NCBI GenBank assembly: GCA_035995165.1
Contig: DASYKU010000152.1
Location: forward strand, 1 to 64,000
Direction of reading: 5' to 3'
From: Mycobacteriales bacterium
GTDB lineage: Bacteria; Actinomycetota; Actinomycetes; Mycobacteriales; CADCTP01
Length of the DNA stretch: 64,000 bases
Every line of letters starts with the position of its first letter. Position 1 is the stretch's first letter. The position numbers were made by a program, and so were the translations under genes. Of this stretch, positions 24,851-33,041 are shown piece by piece. The notes under the pieces were generated by a model. It ran no database searches, was not told where the DNA came from, and worked only from the letters and a program-made list of their open reading frames with translations.

Positions 24851-25967
24851 CCTGGAGGTTGGGCAGCCGGCTGTAGAGCTCGCGGAACAGGATGGCGAGC
24901 TGCCGGCGGGCCAGCGGGGCGCCGAGGCAGAAGTGCGGCCCGCCGCCGCCGAAGCCGACGTGCGGGTTGGGTGAGCGGGTCACGTCGAAGAGGTCCGGCT
25001 CCGGGAAGACCCGCTCGTCCCGGTTGGCCGAGACGTAGTAGAGGACGACCTTGGCGCCGGGCGGCAGCAGCCGGTCGCCGATCAGGTGCTCGCGGGCCAG
25101 CGTCCGGCGCAGCGCCGGCACCGGCGTACTGATCCGGACGATCTCCTCGACCGCGCCGCCGATCCAGGCGTCCGGGTTGCCGACCAGCAGCAGCCGCTCC
25201 TCCGGGTTGCGGGACAGCAGGTCCAGCCCGTGGGCGATCGCGTGCCGGGTCGTCTCCACACCGGTCGTCAGCAGCGGCGCGGCCACCGCGGCGAGGTCCC
25301 GGTCGGTCAGGCCCTCCCGGGCCAGCGCCGAGATCAGGTCCGGCCCGGGCGCGGTCCGGCGCTCGCGGCCGAGCCGGCCGAGGACCCGGTGCAGCTCCCG
25401 CTGCGGGCGCAGACCCGGCTCCAGCAGCGCCGGCAGCCGGTCCTGCTCGGCGGGCGGCAGGCCGAGGATCCGGCCCAGCACCCGCAGCGGCATGGGCGTC
25501 GCGACCGCGGCCACGACGTCGGCCGGCCGGTCCTTCTCCACCTCGTCCACGATCGCGACCGCGACCGCGCGGATGGCGGCGTCGATCGCGGTCCGCAGCT
25601 GGGGCGTGAACGCGCGCTCCACCGCCGCCCGCAGCGTCCCGTGCCGGGGCTCGTCGGTGTTCATCAGCGAGTCGCCGAGCAGCGTGCGGGCCAGCCGGGA
25701 CGGCTCCGGCGTCGTCACCCCGGGTCCGGACAGGAACAGCTGCGGCTGCCGGCTCGCCGCGACCACGTCGGCGTGCGTGACCAGCGCGGAGAAACCGGGG
25801 AAGCGCTCCGGCCCGGGACGGTCCCGCAGCCGGGCGAACGCGTCCAGCCGGTCCCGTTCCGGCAGCTGCCAGAAGGCCGGGTCGGCGAGGTCGTGGCCGG
25901 CGGCGGCCGGGCCGGTGAGGTCGTTCGGCACGAGGTACCCCCGGTGATCCGCACCAACTCGGGACAT
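24831..25967 (-). CDS. Cytochrome P450
   Basis: A 378-residue soluble bacterial P450. The heme loop with the Cys ligand is FGGGGPHFCLGAPLARRQL near the C-terminus. The ExxR of helix K is in AVEEIVRISTPVP. Helix I reads LLTTGVETTRHAIA, where the usual AGxET becomes TGVET. It hydroxylates an unknown substrate with electrons from ferredoxin; no ferredoxin gene is adjacent. It is slightly shorter than the usual 400 residues. Its 3' end overlaps the response-regulator gene by 20 bp. Confidence 0.9.
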   Translation of the reverse strand: MSRVGADHRGYLVPNDLTGPAAAGHDLADPAFWQLPERDRLDAFARLRDRPGPERFPGFSALVTHADVVAASRQPQLFLSGPGVTTPEPSRLARTLLGDSLMNTDEPRHGTLRAAVERAFTPQLRTAIDAAIRAVAVAIVDEVEKDRPADVVAAVATPMPLRVLGRILGLPPAEQDRLPALLEPGLRPQRELHRVLGRLGRERRTAPGPDLISALAREGLTDRDLAAVAAPLLTTGVETTRHAIAHGLDLLSRNPEERLLLVGNPDAWIGGAVEEIVRISTPVPALRRTLAREHLIGDRLLPPGAKVVLYYVSANRDERVFPEPDLFDVTRSPNPHVGFGGGGPHFCLGAPLARRQLAILFRELYSRLPNLQVSGGRG

Positions 25968-26315
25968 GGTCGTACAAGTCCCTTCGCAGTGGGGGCGGGT
26001 TCGGCTCTTCGATCCGGCCTTCTACCCGAAGAAAGAGAACCGGACGACGGCGTGTCGCGAACAGCTCATTGACGACGCAGCCGTACGGCGGTCCTGTGGG
26101 TGGCGCATCAGCTCGAAGTATCCGAGCGGTTGCCGAGAGTGAACCTGCTGATCTCCCGCCTGCCGGTGGACTCCGCGGTGGTCACGTTGTCCGGCGACGG
26201 CCCCGGCGCGCCTTCTCCGCGGAGACTGATCGGAGCGGCGTCAGTGTTGATCGGCCGTACCTGGAATGAACCGAACGGGGGCCACGGCACGAATGCCGGA
26301 CAAGGGGGGAATGGA
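25968..26315. other. Divergent intergenic region, P450 / wall lipoprotein
   Basis: These 348 bp separate two divergent genes. The frame of the downstream lipoprotein is open back to about 26100, but the clear signal peptide at 26316 argues that this extension is not translated. I found no convincing operator, terminator or RNA gene. Confidence 0.4.
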
Positions 26316-26984
26316 ATGACGAAGCCGTGGGCGGTGCTCGTGGCCGGCGCCCTGGTGCTGACCGCGTGCGGCCGGGCGACCGACTCCGACGACGGCTACC
26401 CGCCGCACGAGGGCATCACGGCCACGGTGTTCTGGGCCGGCGAGCCGCCGACATCGGACAACGACGAGATCGCCAACGACGAGAGCTACTGGGACGGCGA
26501 CTGGGAGTCGCACTTCGGCGGCTTCGACGACCCGGACCACCGGACCGTGGACGGCAGCGCCCCGGCGGCGTTCACGCCGAAGGAGAACGCGTTCTACTTC
26601 GCCCTGCCGTACGGGGAGATCAACGACGACGACTCGGTGAAGACGACCGTCGACGACGTGCCCTGGTACGAGGGCCAGCACGTGGACCGGGCGCATTCGA
26701 TCCTCAAGAACCGGTGGATCGAGGTCCGGAAGGACGGCCGGACCGTCTACGCACAGTGGCAGGACGTCGGCCCGTTCAACGAGGACGACCCGGACTACGT
26801 GTTCGGCGCCGCGGCGCCGCACGAGCAGCGTTCGGGCCTGGACCTGTCCCCGGCGGCGGCGAGCGTGATCGGCCTGGACGGCAAGGACACGGTGTCGTGG
26901 CGGTTCGTCGCCGCCGACGCGGTGCCGGACGGGCCCTGGAAGAAGACGGTGACCACTCGGGGCGGCATTCCCGAGTCCGACTGA
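26316..26984 (+). CDS. Lipoprotein with probable double-psi beta-barrel
   Basis: A 222-residue exported lipoprotein. The signal peptide is KPWAVLVAGALVLTACGRA with lipobox LTAC. The mature part has NRWIEVRKDGRTVYAQWQD, VGPFNEDD and GLDLSPAAASVIGL, which resemble the double-psi beta-barrel of RlpA/expansin-like wall proteins, including the Asp-Val-Gly-Pro turn. A wall or polysaccharide-binding role is inferred. A G-rich ribosome-binding site precedes the ATG. The deacetylase-glycosyltransferase gene starts 18 nt after its stop, so they probably form an operon. Confidence 0.65.
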   Translation: MTKPWAVLVAGALVLTACGRATDSDDGYPPHEGITATVFWAGEPPTSDNDEIANDESYWDGDWESHFGGFDDPDHRTVDGSAPAAFTPKENAFYFALPYGEINDDDSVKTTVDDVPWYEGQHVDRAHSILKNRWIEVRKDGRTVYAQWQDVGPFNEDDPDYVFGAAAPHEQRSGLDLSPAAASVIGLDGKDTVSWRFVAADAVPDGPWKKTVTTRGGIPESD

Positions 26985-27002
26985 GGTAGGGGAAAGGCGA
27001 GC

Positions 27003-29339
27003 GTGCGGGGTAGGCAGCAGCCGGCGATCCGGACCGACCGGGCGGTGTTCCTGGACGAGTCCGGGGCGCGCTGGCGGATGGTGAAGCGGGTGATCATCCT
27101 GGCCGTGCTGGTCACGGTCGGCGGGATCGCCTGGTTCCTGCCGCGGGCGCTGACCCCGGACGCGGCGGCGGACCCGCGGGTGCGCGGCGGCGACACGGCG
27201 GTGCTGGACTCGCTGCCGGACCGGCTGCCGGTGGTCGGCCGTGGCGAGATGCTGCGGGTCTTCCGGGTCGACTACGTCAACAGCTCGCCGTACGCGGTGG
27301 ATCCGTTCACCGGCGCCCGCTGGCGCCCGCTGACCCAGGCCGAGATGCAGCGGATCGCCTACAGCCAGTACGGCGTGGACCGGTTCGCGCAGCTGGCCGA
27401 CAAGCAGCTGGCGCTGACCTTCGACGACGGCCCCGACCCGCGCAACACCCCGCAGCTGCTGGACCTGCTGTCCCGCTACGGCGCCCGGGCCACCTTCTTC
27501 GACACCGGCGAGAACGTGCTGGCCCACCCGGGCCTGTTCCGGCGGGAGGTCGAGGAAGGGCACCTGGTCGGCAACCACACCATGCGGCACGTCGACTTCT
27601 CCGAGCACGACTCGGCCCGCAACCTCGCGGAGGTCGTCACCGCGGACCGGGTGATGCGCTCGATCGGCGGCTACGGCACCGGGTTCTTCCGGCTCCCGTA
27701 CGGCGGCAACGACGTCGACAGCATCAGCGCCAACGGCTACGGGATCCTGCTGGCCCAGCAGACCGGGCACTACGCGGCCAGCTTCGACATCGACACCGAC
27801 GACTACCTGTACGGCCCGGGCCGGACCGTGCCGGTGCCGGAGCTGGACGGCGGCGGGCACGTGCTGCTCATGCACGACGGCGGCAACGACCACGCGGCCA
27901 CGCTGGTGCTGGTCGAGCGGCTGCTGAAGGCGGCCAAGGCCCAGGGCTACACGTTCGTCACGATGGCCTCGCTGCACCCCGACGGGCCGGCATCGTTCGG
28001 GCCGGCGCCGGCGAGCCTGACCGACCGGCTGACGCACTGGACGTTCTGGGGCGCGCACGTGCTGCCGGGGCTGCTGGTGCAGATCCTGTTCGTGCTCGGT
28101 GCCGGCACGATGGCGGTGGTCTCGGTCGCGACCGTGGCGCTGGCGCTGGTCGAGCGGCGCCGCCGCCGGCGCCGGGTCTGGGACCCGGACTACCACCCGG
28201 CGGTGACCGTGGTCATCGCCGCCTACAACGAGGAGCGGGTGATCGCCAAGACGATCGCCTCGCTGCGCCGCAGCACGTACCGGGACCTGGAGGTGCTGGT
28301 CGTCGACGACGGCTCCACCGACGGCACCGCGGACGCGGTCCGGGCCGTCGACTGGCACCGGGTCCGGGTGGTGACCCGCCCCAACGGCGGCAAGGCCAGC
28401 GCGCTGAACCTGGCCCTGACCGAGGTGCGCTCGGACCTGGTGATCACCTTCGACGCCGACACCGTGGTCCGGCCGAGCACGGTCGGCGTGCTGGTCCGGC
28501 ACTTCGCCGACCCGCGGGTGGGCGCGGTCGCCGGCCAGGTCAAGGTCGGCAACCGGCGCGGGCTGATCACCCGGTGGCAGTCGCTGGAGTACCTCACCGC
28601 GATCGGGCTGGACCGGACCGCGCAGAGCCTGCTCGGCGCGATCATGGTGGTGCCGGGGGCGTGTGCGGCCTGGCGGCGGACCGCGGTGCTGGAGGCCGGT
28701 GGGTTCGACCACCGGACGCTGGCCGAGGACTGCGACCTCACGCTGTCCTTGCAGCGGGCGGGCTGGCGGGTCGAGCAGGACCACGACGCGATCGCGCTCA
28801 CCGAGGTGCCGCAGTCGCCGCGGTCGCTGGTGAAGCAGCGGTTCCGGTGGATGTTCGGCACCCTGCAGGCGGTGTGGAAGCAGCGCCGGATGCTGCTGCG
28901 TCCCCGGTACGGCGTGCTCGGTCTGGTCGTCATGCCGTACACGGTGCTGTCGGTGCTCGTACCGCTGGTGTTCCTGCCCCTGGCGTACTGGCTGGTGGTG
29001 GACAGCCTGCTGCAGGGCGACGTGCACACCGTGCTGATCTACCTCGGCGTGCTGACCGCGTTCCACTTCGTCATGGCCGTGGTCGCGGTCGCGCTGATGA
29101 AGGAGCGGTGGTGGCACCTGCTGGTGGTGCCGGTCTACCGGGTGATCTACGAGCCGCTGCGGGCCTACCTGCTCTACTCGACCGCGCTGGCCGTGCTGCG
29201 AGGACGGATGGTCGGCTGGAACAAGCTCGACCGGCACGGGACCGTGGTGTTCCCGGTCGTGGTCCCGGAGCCGCGGGTTCAGCGCGAGACGGCGCCGGCG
29301 GTGAACCCGGCGTCGAGGAGGTCGACCAGCCGGTCGTAG
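27003..29339 (+). CDS. Polysaccharide deacetylase / glycosyltransferase 2 fusion
   Basis: A 778-residue membrane enzyme with two catalytic units. Residues 1-45 include one helix. Residues 135-330 are a NodB-type deacetylase with ALTFDDGPDPRNTP (Asp), NHTMRHVDF (metal His pair) and FFRLPYGGND. After a membrane segment, residues 395-620 form a processive family-2 glycosyltransferase with VVDDGSTDGT, ITFDADTVV, LAEDCDLTLSL and KQRFRWMFGT (QxxRW). More helices follow. It probably makes and deacetylates an N-acetylglucosamine polymer at the membrane. Its last 61 bp overlap the convergent TetR gene. Confidence 0.88.
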   Translation: MRGRQQPAIRTDRAVFLDESGARWRMVKRVIILAVLVTVGGIAWFLPRALTPDAAADPRVRGGDTAVLDSLPDRLPVVGRGEMLRVFRVDYVNSSPYAVDPFTGARWRPLTQAEMQRIAYSQYGVDRFAQLADKQLALTFDDGPDPRNTPQLLDLLSRYGARATFFDTGENVLAHPGLFRREVEEGHLVGNHTMRHVDFSEHDSARNLAEVVTADRVMRSIGGYGTGFFRLPYGGNDVDSISANGYGILLAQQTGHYAASFDIDTDDYLYGPGRTVPVPELDGGGHVLLMHDGGNDHAATLVLVERLLKAAKAQGYTFVTMASLHPDGPASFGPAPASLTDRLTHWTFWGAHVLPGLLVQILFVLGAGTMAVVSVATVALALVERRRRRRRVWDPDYHPAVTVVIAAYNEERVIAKTIASLRRSTYRDLEVLVVDDGSTDGTADAVRAVDWHRVRVVTRPNGGKASALNLALTEVRSDLVITFDADTVVRPSTVGVLVRHFADPRVGAVAGQVKVGNRRGLITRWQSLEYLTAIGLDRTAQSLLGAIMVVPGACAAWRRTAVLEAGGFDHRTLAEDCDLTLSLQRAGWRVEQDHDAIALTEVPQSPRSLVKQRFRWMFGTLQAVWKQRRMLLRPRYGVLGLVVMPYTVLSVLVPLVFLPLAYWLVVDSLLQGDVHTVLIYLGVLTAFHFVMAVVAVALMKERWWHLLVVPVYRVIYEPLRAYLLYSTALAVLRGRMVGWNKLDRHGTVVFPVVVPEPRVQRETAPAVNPASRRSTSRS

Positions 29340-29833
29340 CTCTCCTCGGCGTCGTACTGCAGGCCGAAGCCGCCGGCCGCTTCCAGCGTGACGAAGCCGT
29401 GCAGCGCGCTGCGGACCGCGCGGGTGGCGTGCACGGTGCCGTCCTCGTCCAGGCCGTAGCCGCGCAGCACCGAGTACAGCAGCCGGACCAGTCGCTCGCC
29501 GGCCGCGGACAGCTCGGTGTCGGCCGGGTCGGGCGCGCGCTGGATCGCCGCGTACCGCCCCGGGTGCTTCTTCGCGTACCCCCGGTACGCGACGGCGCAG
29601 GCCCGCAGCGCGTCCCGGCCCGACCGCCCCACCGTCGCGTCCCCGAGGGCGGCGGTGAGGTCGGCCGCGCCGGCCAGCGCGAGCCGGCGGTGCAGGTCCT
29701 CCAGCCCGCCGACGTGCTTGTAGAGGGAGGGAACCTTGACCCCGAGTCGCTGGGCCAGCGCGGCCAGCGACAGCGACCCCTGGTCGGCCAGGTCGCCGGC
29801 CTCGGCCACGACCCGCTCCGCGGACAGGCTCAC
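29279..29833 (-). CDS. TetR-family repressor
   Basis: A 184-residue regulator. The N-terminal helix-turn-helix reads LSLAALAQRLGVKVPSLYKH, a TetR recognition helix. The C-terminal part (ALRACAVAYRGYAKKHPGRY, then LHGFVTLEAAGGFGLQ) has the WHG-type ligand domain seen in many actinobacterial TetR proteins. Its GTG start overlaps the stop of the hydrolase gene by 4 bp, so the two are coupled. The palindromic site at the hydrolase start is its likely operator, which would give product-controlled autoregulation. Confidence 0.85.
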   Translation of the reverse strand: MSLSAERVVAEAGDLADQGSLSLAALAQRLGVKVPSLYKHVGGLEDLHRRLALAGAADLTAALGDATVGRSGRDALRACAVAYRGYAKKHPGRYAAIQRAPDPADTELSAAGERLVRLLYSVLRGYGLDEDGTVHATRAVRSALHGFVTLEAAGGFGLQYDAEESYDRLVDLLDAGFTAGAVSR

Positions 29834-30645
29834 GAGACCTTCCGGACGAACGCGACGACCTCCGGGACCACGACGTCCGCGGCCTCCGTGTGCGGGTAGT
29901 GGCCGACGCCGTCGACCAGCATGACCTCGGCCGGGCCGGCCAGCGAGTCGGCGGTGTAGCGGGCCTCGACGGCCGGGTCCGGGAAGTCGGGGTCCTTGCT
30001 GCCCATGACCACCAGGGCCGGCGCCTGCACCCGGCCGAGCTGCTGCTCGGTGCCGGCGTGGCTGCCCTCCTTGCAGATCCAGGCCAGCGCGTCGTAGCCG
30101 TGCGGCCGGGCCAGGTTGGCCTTCAGCTCGGCCTTGCGGGCGGCGAAGTCGGCCGGGCGCCGCTTGAAGAACGACGGCCACGCGTACGCCGTCCACAGTG
30201 GACGGCCGGGGAAGGTGTGGGTGAACAGGCTGAACAGCGCGGCGTTGACGGCCGAGGCCTTGTGCTCGCGGACGAACGCGCCGGACAGCACGAGCCCGGT
30301 CACCGCCTGCGGTTCGCGGGCGGCGGCGACCACCGCGGCGGACCCGGAGTAGCTGTTGCCGACCAGCACGCCGCGGCCGCCGTGCTCCCGCAGCAGGGCA
30401 AGCAGGTCGTCCGCGACCGCGCTCACCGAGTAGCCGTCGTCCCAGCCGGTGCTGGACTCGCCGTGGCCGCGCAGGTCGGCGGTCACCACGTTCGCGCCGT
30501 CCGCGGCGAGCGCCGCTGCCAGCTCGCGGTAGGTCGAGCGCACATCGCCCATCCCGGGGGACAGCACCACCAGCGGGCCGTCCGGGTCACCGCTGCGTTC
30601 GTACGCCAGCCGGCCGGTCGGCCGGTCGAGAAAGTTCGTCGTCAT
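29830..30645 (-). CDS. Alpha/beta hydrolase
   Basis: A 271-residue hydrolase. The oxyanion region is VVLSPGMGDVRSTY. The nucleophile elbow reads VLVGNSYSGSAAVVA, with Ser as nucleophile in G-N-S-Y-S-G. The acid is in VVMGSKDPDFPD, and the His is in DGVGHYPHTEA. It may cleave an ester, epoxide or haloalkane; the elbow does not settle this. The ATG at 30645 sits at the edge of three TTAGCC half-sites, so its transcription should be strongly repressed by the co-encoded TetR protein. Confidence 0.85.
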   Translation of the reverse strand: MTTNFLDRPTGRLAYERSGDPDGPLVVLSPGMGDVRSTYRELAAALAADGANVVTADLRGHGESSTGWDDGYSVSAVADDLLALLREHGGRGVLVGNSYSGSAAVVAAAREPQAVTGLVLSGAFVREHKASAVNAALFSLFTHTFPGRPLWTAYAWPSFFKRRPADFAARKAELKANLARPHGYDALAWICKEGSHAGTEQQLGRVQAPALVVMGSKDPDFPDPAVEARYTADSLAGPAEVMLVDGVGHYPHTEAADVVVPEVVAFVRKVS

Positions 30646-31501
30646 GGCTAAGAACATTAGCCGAATGGCTAAGCATGTCAACCCGCCAGGGCACGCCGCC
30701 GCGATCGGCGATCCGGTGCGTGAGCACGAAGCCGACCAGGACCAGCACGTGCAGCAGGTAGAGCCAGAGCCCGACCGCGACCGTGCCGCCGATCGCGGTG
30801 AACCCGCCGAACGGCACCCCGAGCCTCAGCGGCAGCGACAGGAACAGCACGAAGCCCTGGACGAAGCCGGCCACGAACGAGCCGGTCACGAACCCGCCCC
30901 AGGCCGCGGCCGCCCAGCCCGGCCGGACCGGGGAGACCACCCGGTAGACCCAGGTCAGCGTCAGGGACAGCACGATCCAGTCGGTGAGGAACGCGACCGC
31001 GATCGCGAGCAGCACCGACACCCCGCCGTCGGCGAACAGCCCGGCCAGCGTCGGGGTCACCAGCAGCACCGCGAGCAGCAGCGCGGGGGCCACGAGGAAC
31101 AGCGGCAGCACCGCGAGCCGCCCGCGCCAGCCGATGAACGTGTCCTTCGTCCCGGCCAGCGAGACGAACGCCCGGCGCAGGCCCTCGCCGTAGAAGGTGG
31201 CCGGGATCAGCACGGCCAGCGCGACCGCGACCGGCAGACGCAGGCCGGCCGCGATCGTCACCTCGGCCACGTGCGGGGCGCCGAGCTCGTCCGGCAGCGC
31301 GTCGGCCAGCGAGCGGCCGAGCTCGACCATCCGGGCATCGCCGACCACCTGGGCGGTCAGCCAGACCGCGACCAGCACGCTCGGCACCAGCGCGATGCCG
31401 GCGTAGAACGTGACGCCGGCCGAGTACAGCGCGAGGTCGTGGCCCGTGAGCGACCGCATCGTGTCGCGCAGGAGCGCGCCGATCCGGCGGAAGAACCACA
31501 T
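30587..31501 (-). CDS. YihY/BrkB-family membrane protein
   Basis: A 304-residue protein with six hydrophobic segments (for example LPLFLVAPALLLAVLLVTPT and GLWLYLLHVLVLVGFVLTH). The N-terminal segment HDLALYSAGVTFYAGIALVP is typical of the YihY (formerly RNase BN) family, whose function is poorly known. The last 20 codons run through the TetR operator and 59 bp into the hydrolase gene in another frame. The C-terminal tail is therefore encoded by regulatory DNA and may be a recent extension. It is charged and unlikely to matter for folding. Confidence 0.8.
   Translation of the reverse strand: MWFFRRIGALLRDTMRSLTGHDLALYSAGVTFYAGIALVPSVLVAVWLTAQVVGDARMVELGRSLADALPDELGAPHVAEVTIAAGLRLPVAVALAVLIPATFYGEGLRRAFVSLAGTKDTFIGWRGRLAVLPLFLVAPALLLAVLLVTPTLAGLFADGGVSVLLAIAVAFLTDWIVLSLTLTWVYRVVSPVRPGWAAAAWGGFVTGSFVAGFVQGFVLFLSLPLRLGVPFGGFTAIGGTVAVGLWLYLLHVLVLVGFVLTHRIADRGGVPWRVDMLSHSANVLSHDDELSRPADRPAGVRTQR
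30646..30672. promoter_or_regulatory. TetR operator at the hydrolase promoter
   Basis: Three half-sites stand in a row: GGCTAA (30646-30651), TTAGCC (30657-30662) and GGCTAA (30667-30672), with 5- and 4-bp spacers. They form two overlapping perfect palindromes directly upstream of the ATG at 30645. On the minus strand a TAATGT -10-like box lies inside them, so a bound repressor would block polymerase. Confidence 0.7.
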
Positions 31502-31538
31502 GCCCCCTGCCTACCCGCGACAGGGGACTTCCGCCTGT

Positions 31539-32993
31539 TCAGTCCCCGGAGACTTCGGACCGGTCGCTGCTCCACTGGGTGTGGAAGACACCGTCCTTGT
31601 CGGTCCGCCGGTACGTGTGCGCGCCGAACAGGTCACGCAGGCCCTGGATCAGCGCGGCCGGCAGCCGCTCCGCCCGCAGCCCGTCGTAGTACGCCAGCGC
31701 GGAGGCGAAGCCCGGCGTCGGGATGCCGGCCTGGGCCGCGGTCGCGACGACCCGCCGCCAGGACTCCTGCCCGTCGGCCACGGCCGCCTTGAAGTAGTCG
31801 TCGACCAGCAGCGACGGCAGCTGCGGGTCCCGGTCGTACGCCTCCTTGATCCGGTTCAGGAAGCGGGCCCGGATGATGCAGCCGCCGCGCCAGATCGTGG
31901 CCATCGCGCCGCGGTCGATGTCCCAGCCGTACTCGGCCGCGCCCGCGGTGATCTCGTCGAAGCCCTGCGCGTACGCGACGACCTTGGACGCGTACAGCGC
32001 CTTGCGGACGTCGTCGACGAAGCCGGCCTTGTCGACGCTGCCGCCCGCGGCCGGGCCGCTGCCGTCGGCGGTCGGGCCCGGCAGGTCCCGGGCAGCGGCG
32101 CGCTGGTCCGCGTGCCCCGACAGCGAGCGGGCGAAGACCGCCTCGGCGATGCCGCTGACCGGGACGCCGAGGTCGAGCGCGATCTGCACGGTCCAGCGGC
32201 CGGTGCCCTTCTGCTCGGCCTGGTCCAGCACCACGTCCACGAACGGCTTGCCGGTCGCGGCGTCGATGTGCGAGAGCACCTGCGCGGTGATCTCGATGAG
32301 GAACGACTCCAGGTCGCCGGAGTTCCACTCGGTGAAGACGTCCGCGATCTCGGCCGGGGTCATCCCCAGGCCGCGGCGGAGCAGGTCGTACGCCTCGGCG
32401 ATGAGCTGCATGTCCGCGTACTCGATGCCGTTGTGGACCATCTTCACGAAGTGCCCGGCGCCGTCCGCGCCGACGTGGGTGCAGCAGGGGGTGCCGTCCA
32501 CGTGGGCCGAGATCGACTCCAGCAGCGGCCCCAGCGACTCGTACGCCTCGGCGGTGCCGCCGGGCATGATGCTCGGCCCGTTCAGCGCGCCCTCCTCGCC
32601 GCCGGAGATGCCGGTGCCGACGAAGTGGATGCCCTTCTCCTTCAGCGCCGTCTCGCGCCGCCGGGTGTCGGCGAAGTGCGCGTTGCCGCCGTCGACGAGG
32701 ATGTCGCCCGGCTCCAGCAGCGCCGCGAGCTGGTCGATCACCGCGTCGGTGGGCCCGCCCGCCTTCACCATGATCACCACCCGGCGCGGCTTCTCCAGCG
32801 AGGCCACGAAGTCCTCGGCCGAGTACGACGGGACGAAGTTGCCCTCCTGCCCGAACTCGTCCATCAGGTTCCGGGTCTTGGCATCCGTACGGTTGTGGAG
32901 GGCCACGGTGTGGCCGTGCCGGGCGAAGTTGCGGGCCAGGTTGCTGCCCATCACCGCGAGCCCGGTGACGCCGATCTGCGCGCTGTCACTCAT
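31539..32993 (-). CDS. gnd: 6-phosphogluconate dehydrogenase
   Basis: A 484-residue NADP-dependent enzyme of the pentose phosphate pathway that decarboxylates 6-phosphogluconate to ribulose 5-phosphate. The Rossmann start is IGVTGLAVMGSNLARNFA. The substrate motif is VGTGISGGEEGALNGPSIMP, and the catalytic Lys and Asn lie in GAGHFVKMVHNGIEY. The C-terminal part keeps RGGCIIRARFL. The length is that of the long (gndA-like) form. It has GGAGG close before the ATG at 32993. No other pentose-phosphate gene is adjacent. Confidence 0.95.
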   Translation of the reverse strand: MSDSAQIGVTGLAVMGSNLARNFARHGHTVALHNRTDAKTRNLMDEFGQEGNFVPSYSAEDFVASLEKPRRVVIMVKAGGPTDAVIDQLAALLEPGDILVDGGNAHFADTRRRETALKEKGIHFVGTGISGGEEGALNGPSIMPGGTAEAYESLGPLLESISAHVDGTPCCTHVGADGAGHFVKMVHNGIEYADMQLIAEAYDLLRRGLGMTPAEIADVFTEWNSGDLESFLIEITAQVLSHIDAATGKPFVDVVLDQAEQKGTGRWTVQIALDLGVPVSGIAEAVFARSLSGHADQRAAARDLPGPTADGSGPAAGGSVDKAGFVDDVRKALYASKVVAYAQGFDEITAGAAEYGWDIDRGAMATIWRGGCIIRARFLNRIKEAYDRDPQLPSLLVDDYFKAAVADGQESWRRVVATAAQAGIPTPGFASALAYYDGLRAERLPAALIQGLRDLFGAHTYRRTDKDGVFHTQWSSDRSEVSGD

Positions 32994-33041
32994 GACCTCC
33001 AGCCTTTCGGCCCGGGCCGGTGCCGTCAAACGCTCCGGTGG

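Noticed and set aside
26241-29237. A 998-codon open frame on the minus strand opposite the deacetylase-glycosyltransferase gene
   Set aside because: It is an antisense shadow of a real gene in high-GC DNA: Arg/His/Val/Gln-rich, no domain, no ribosome-binding site.
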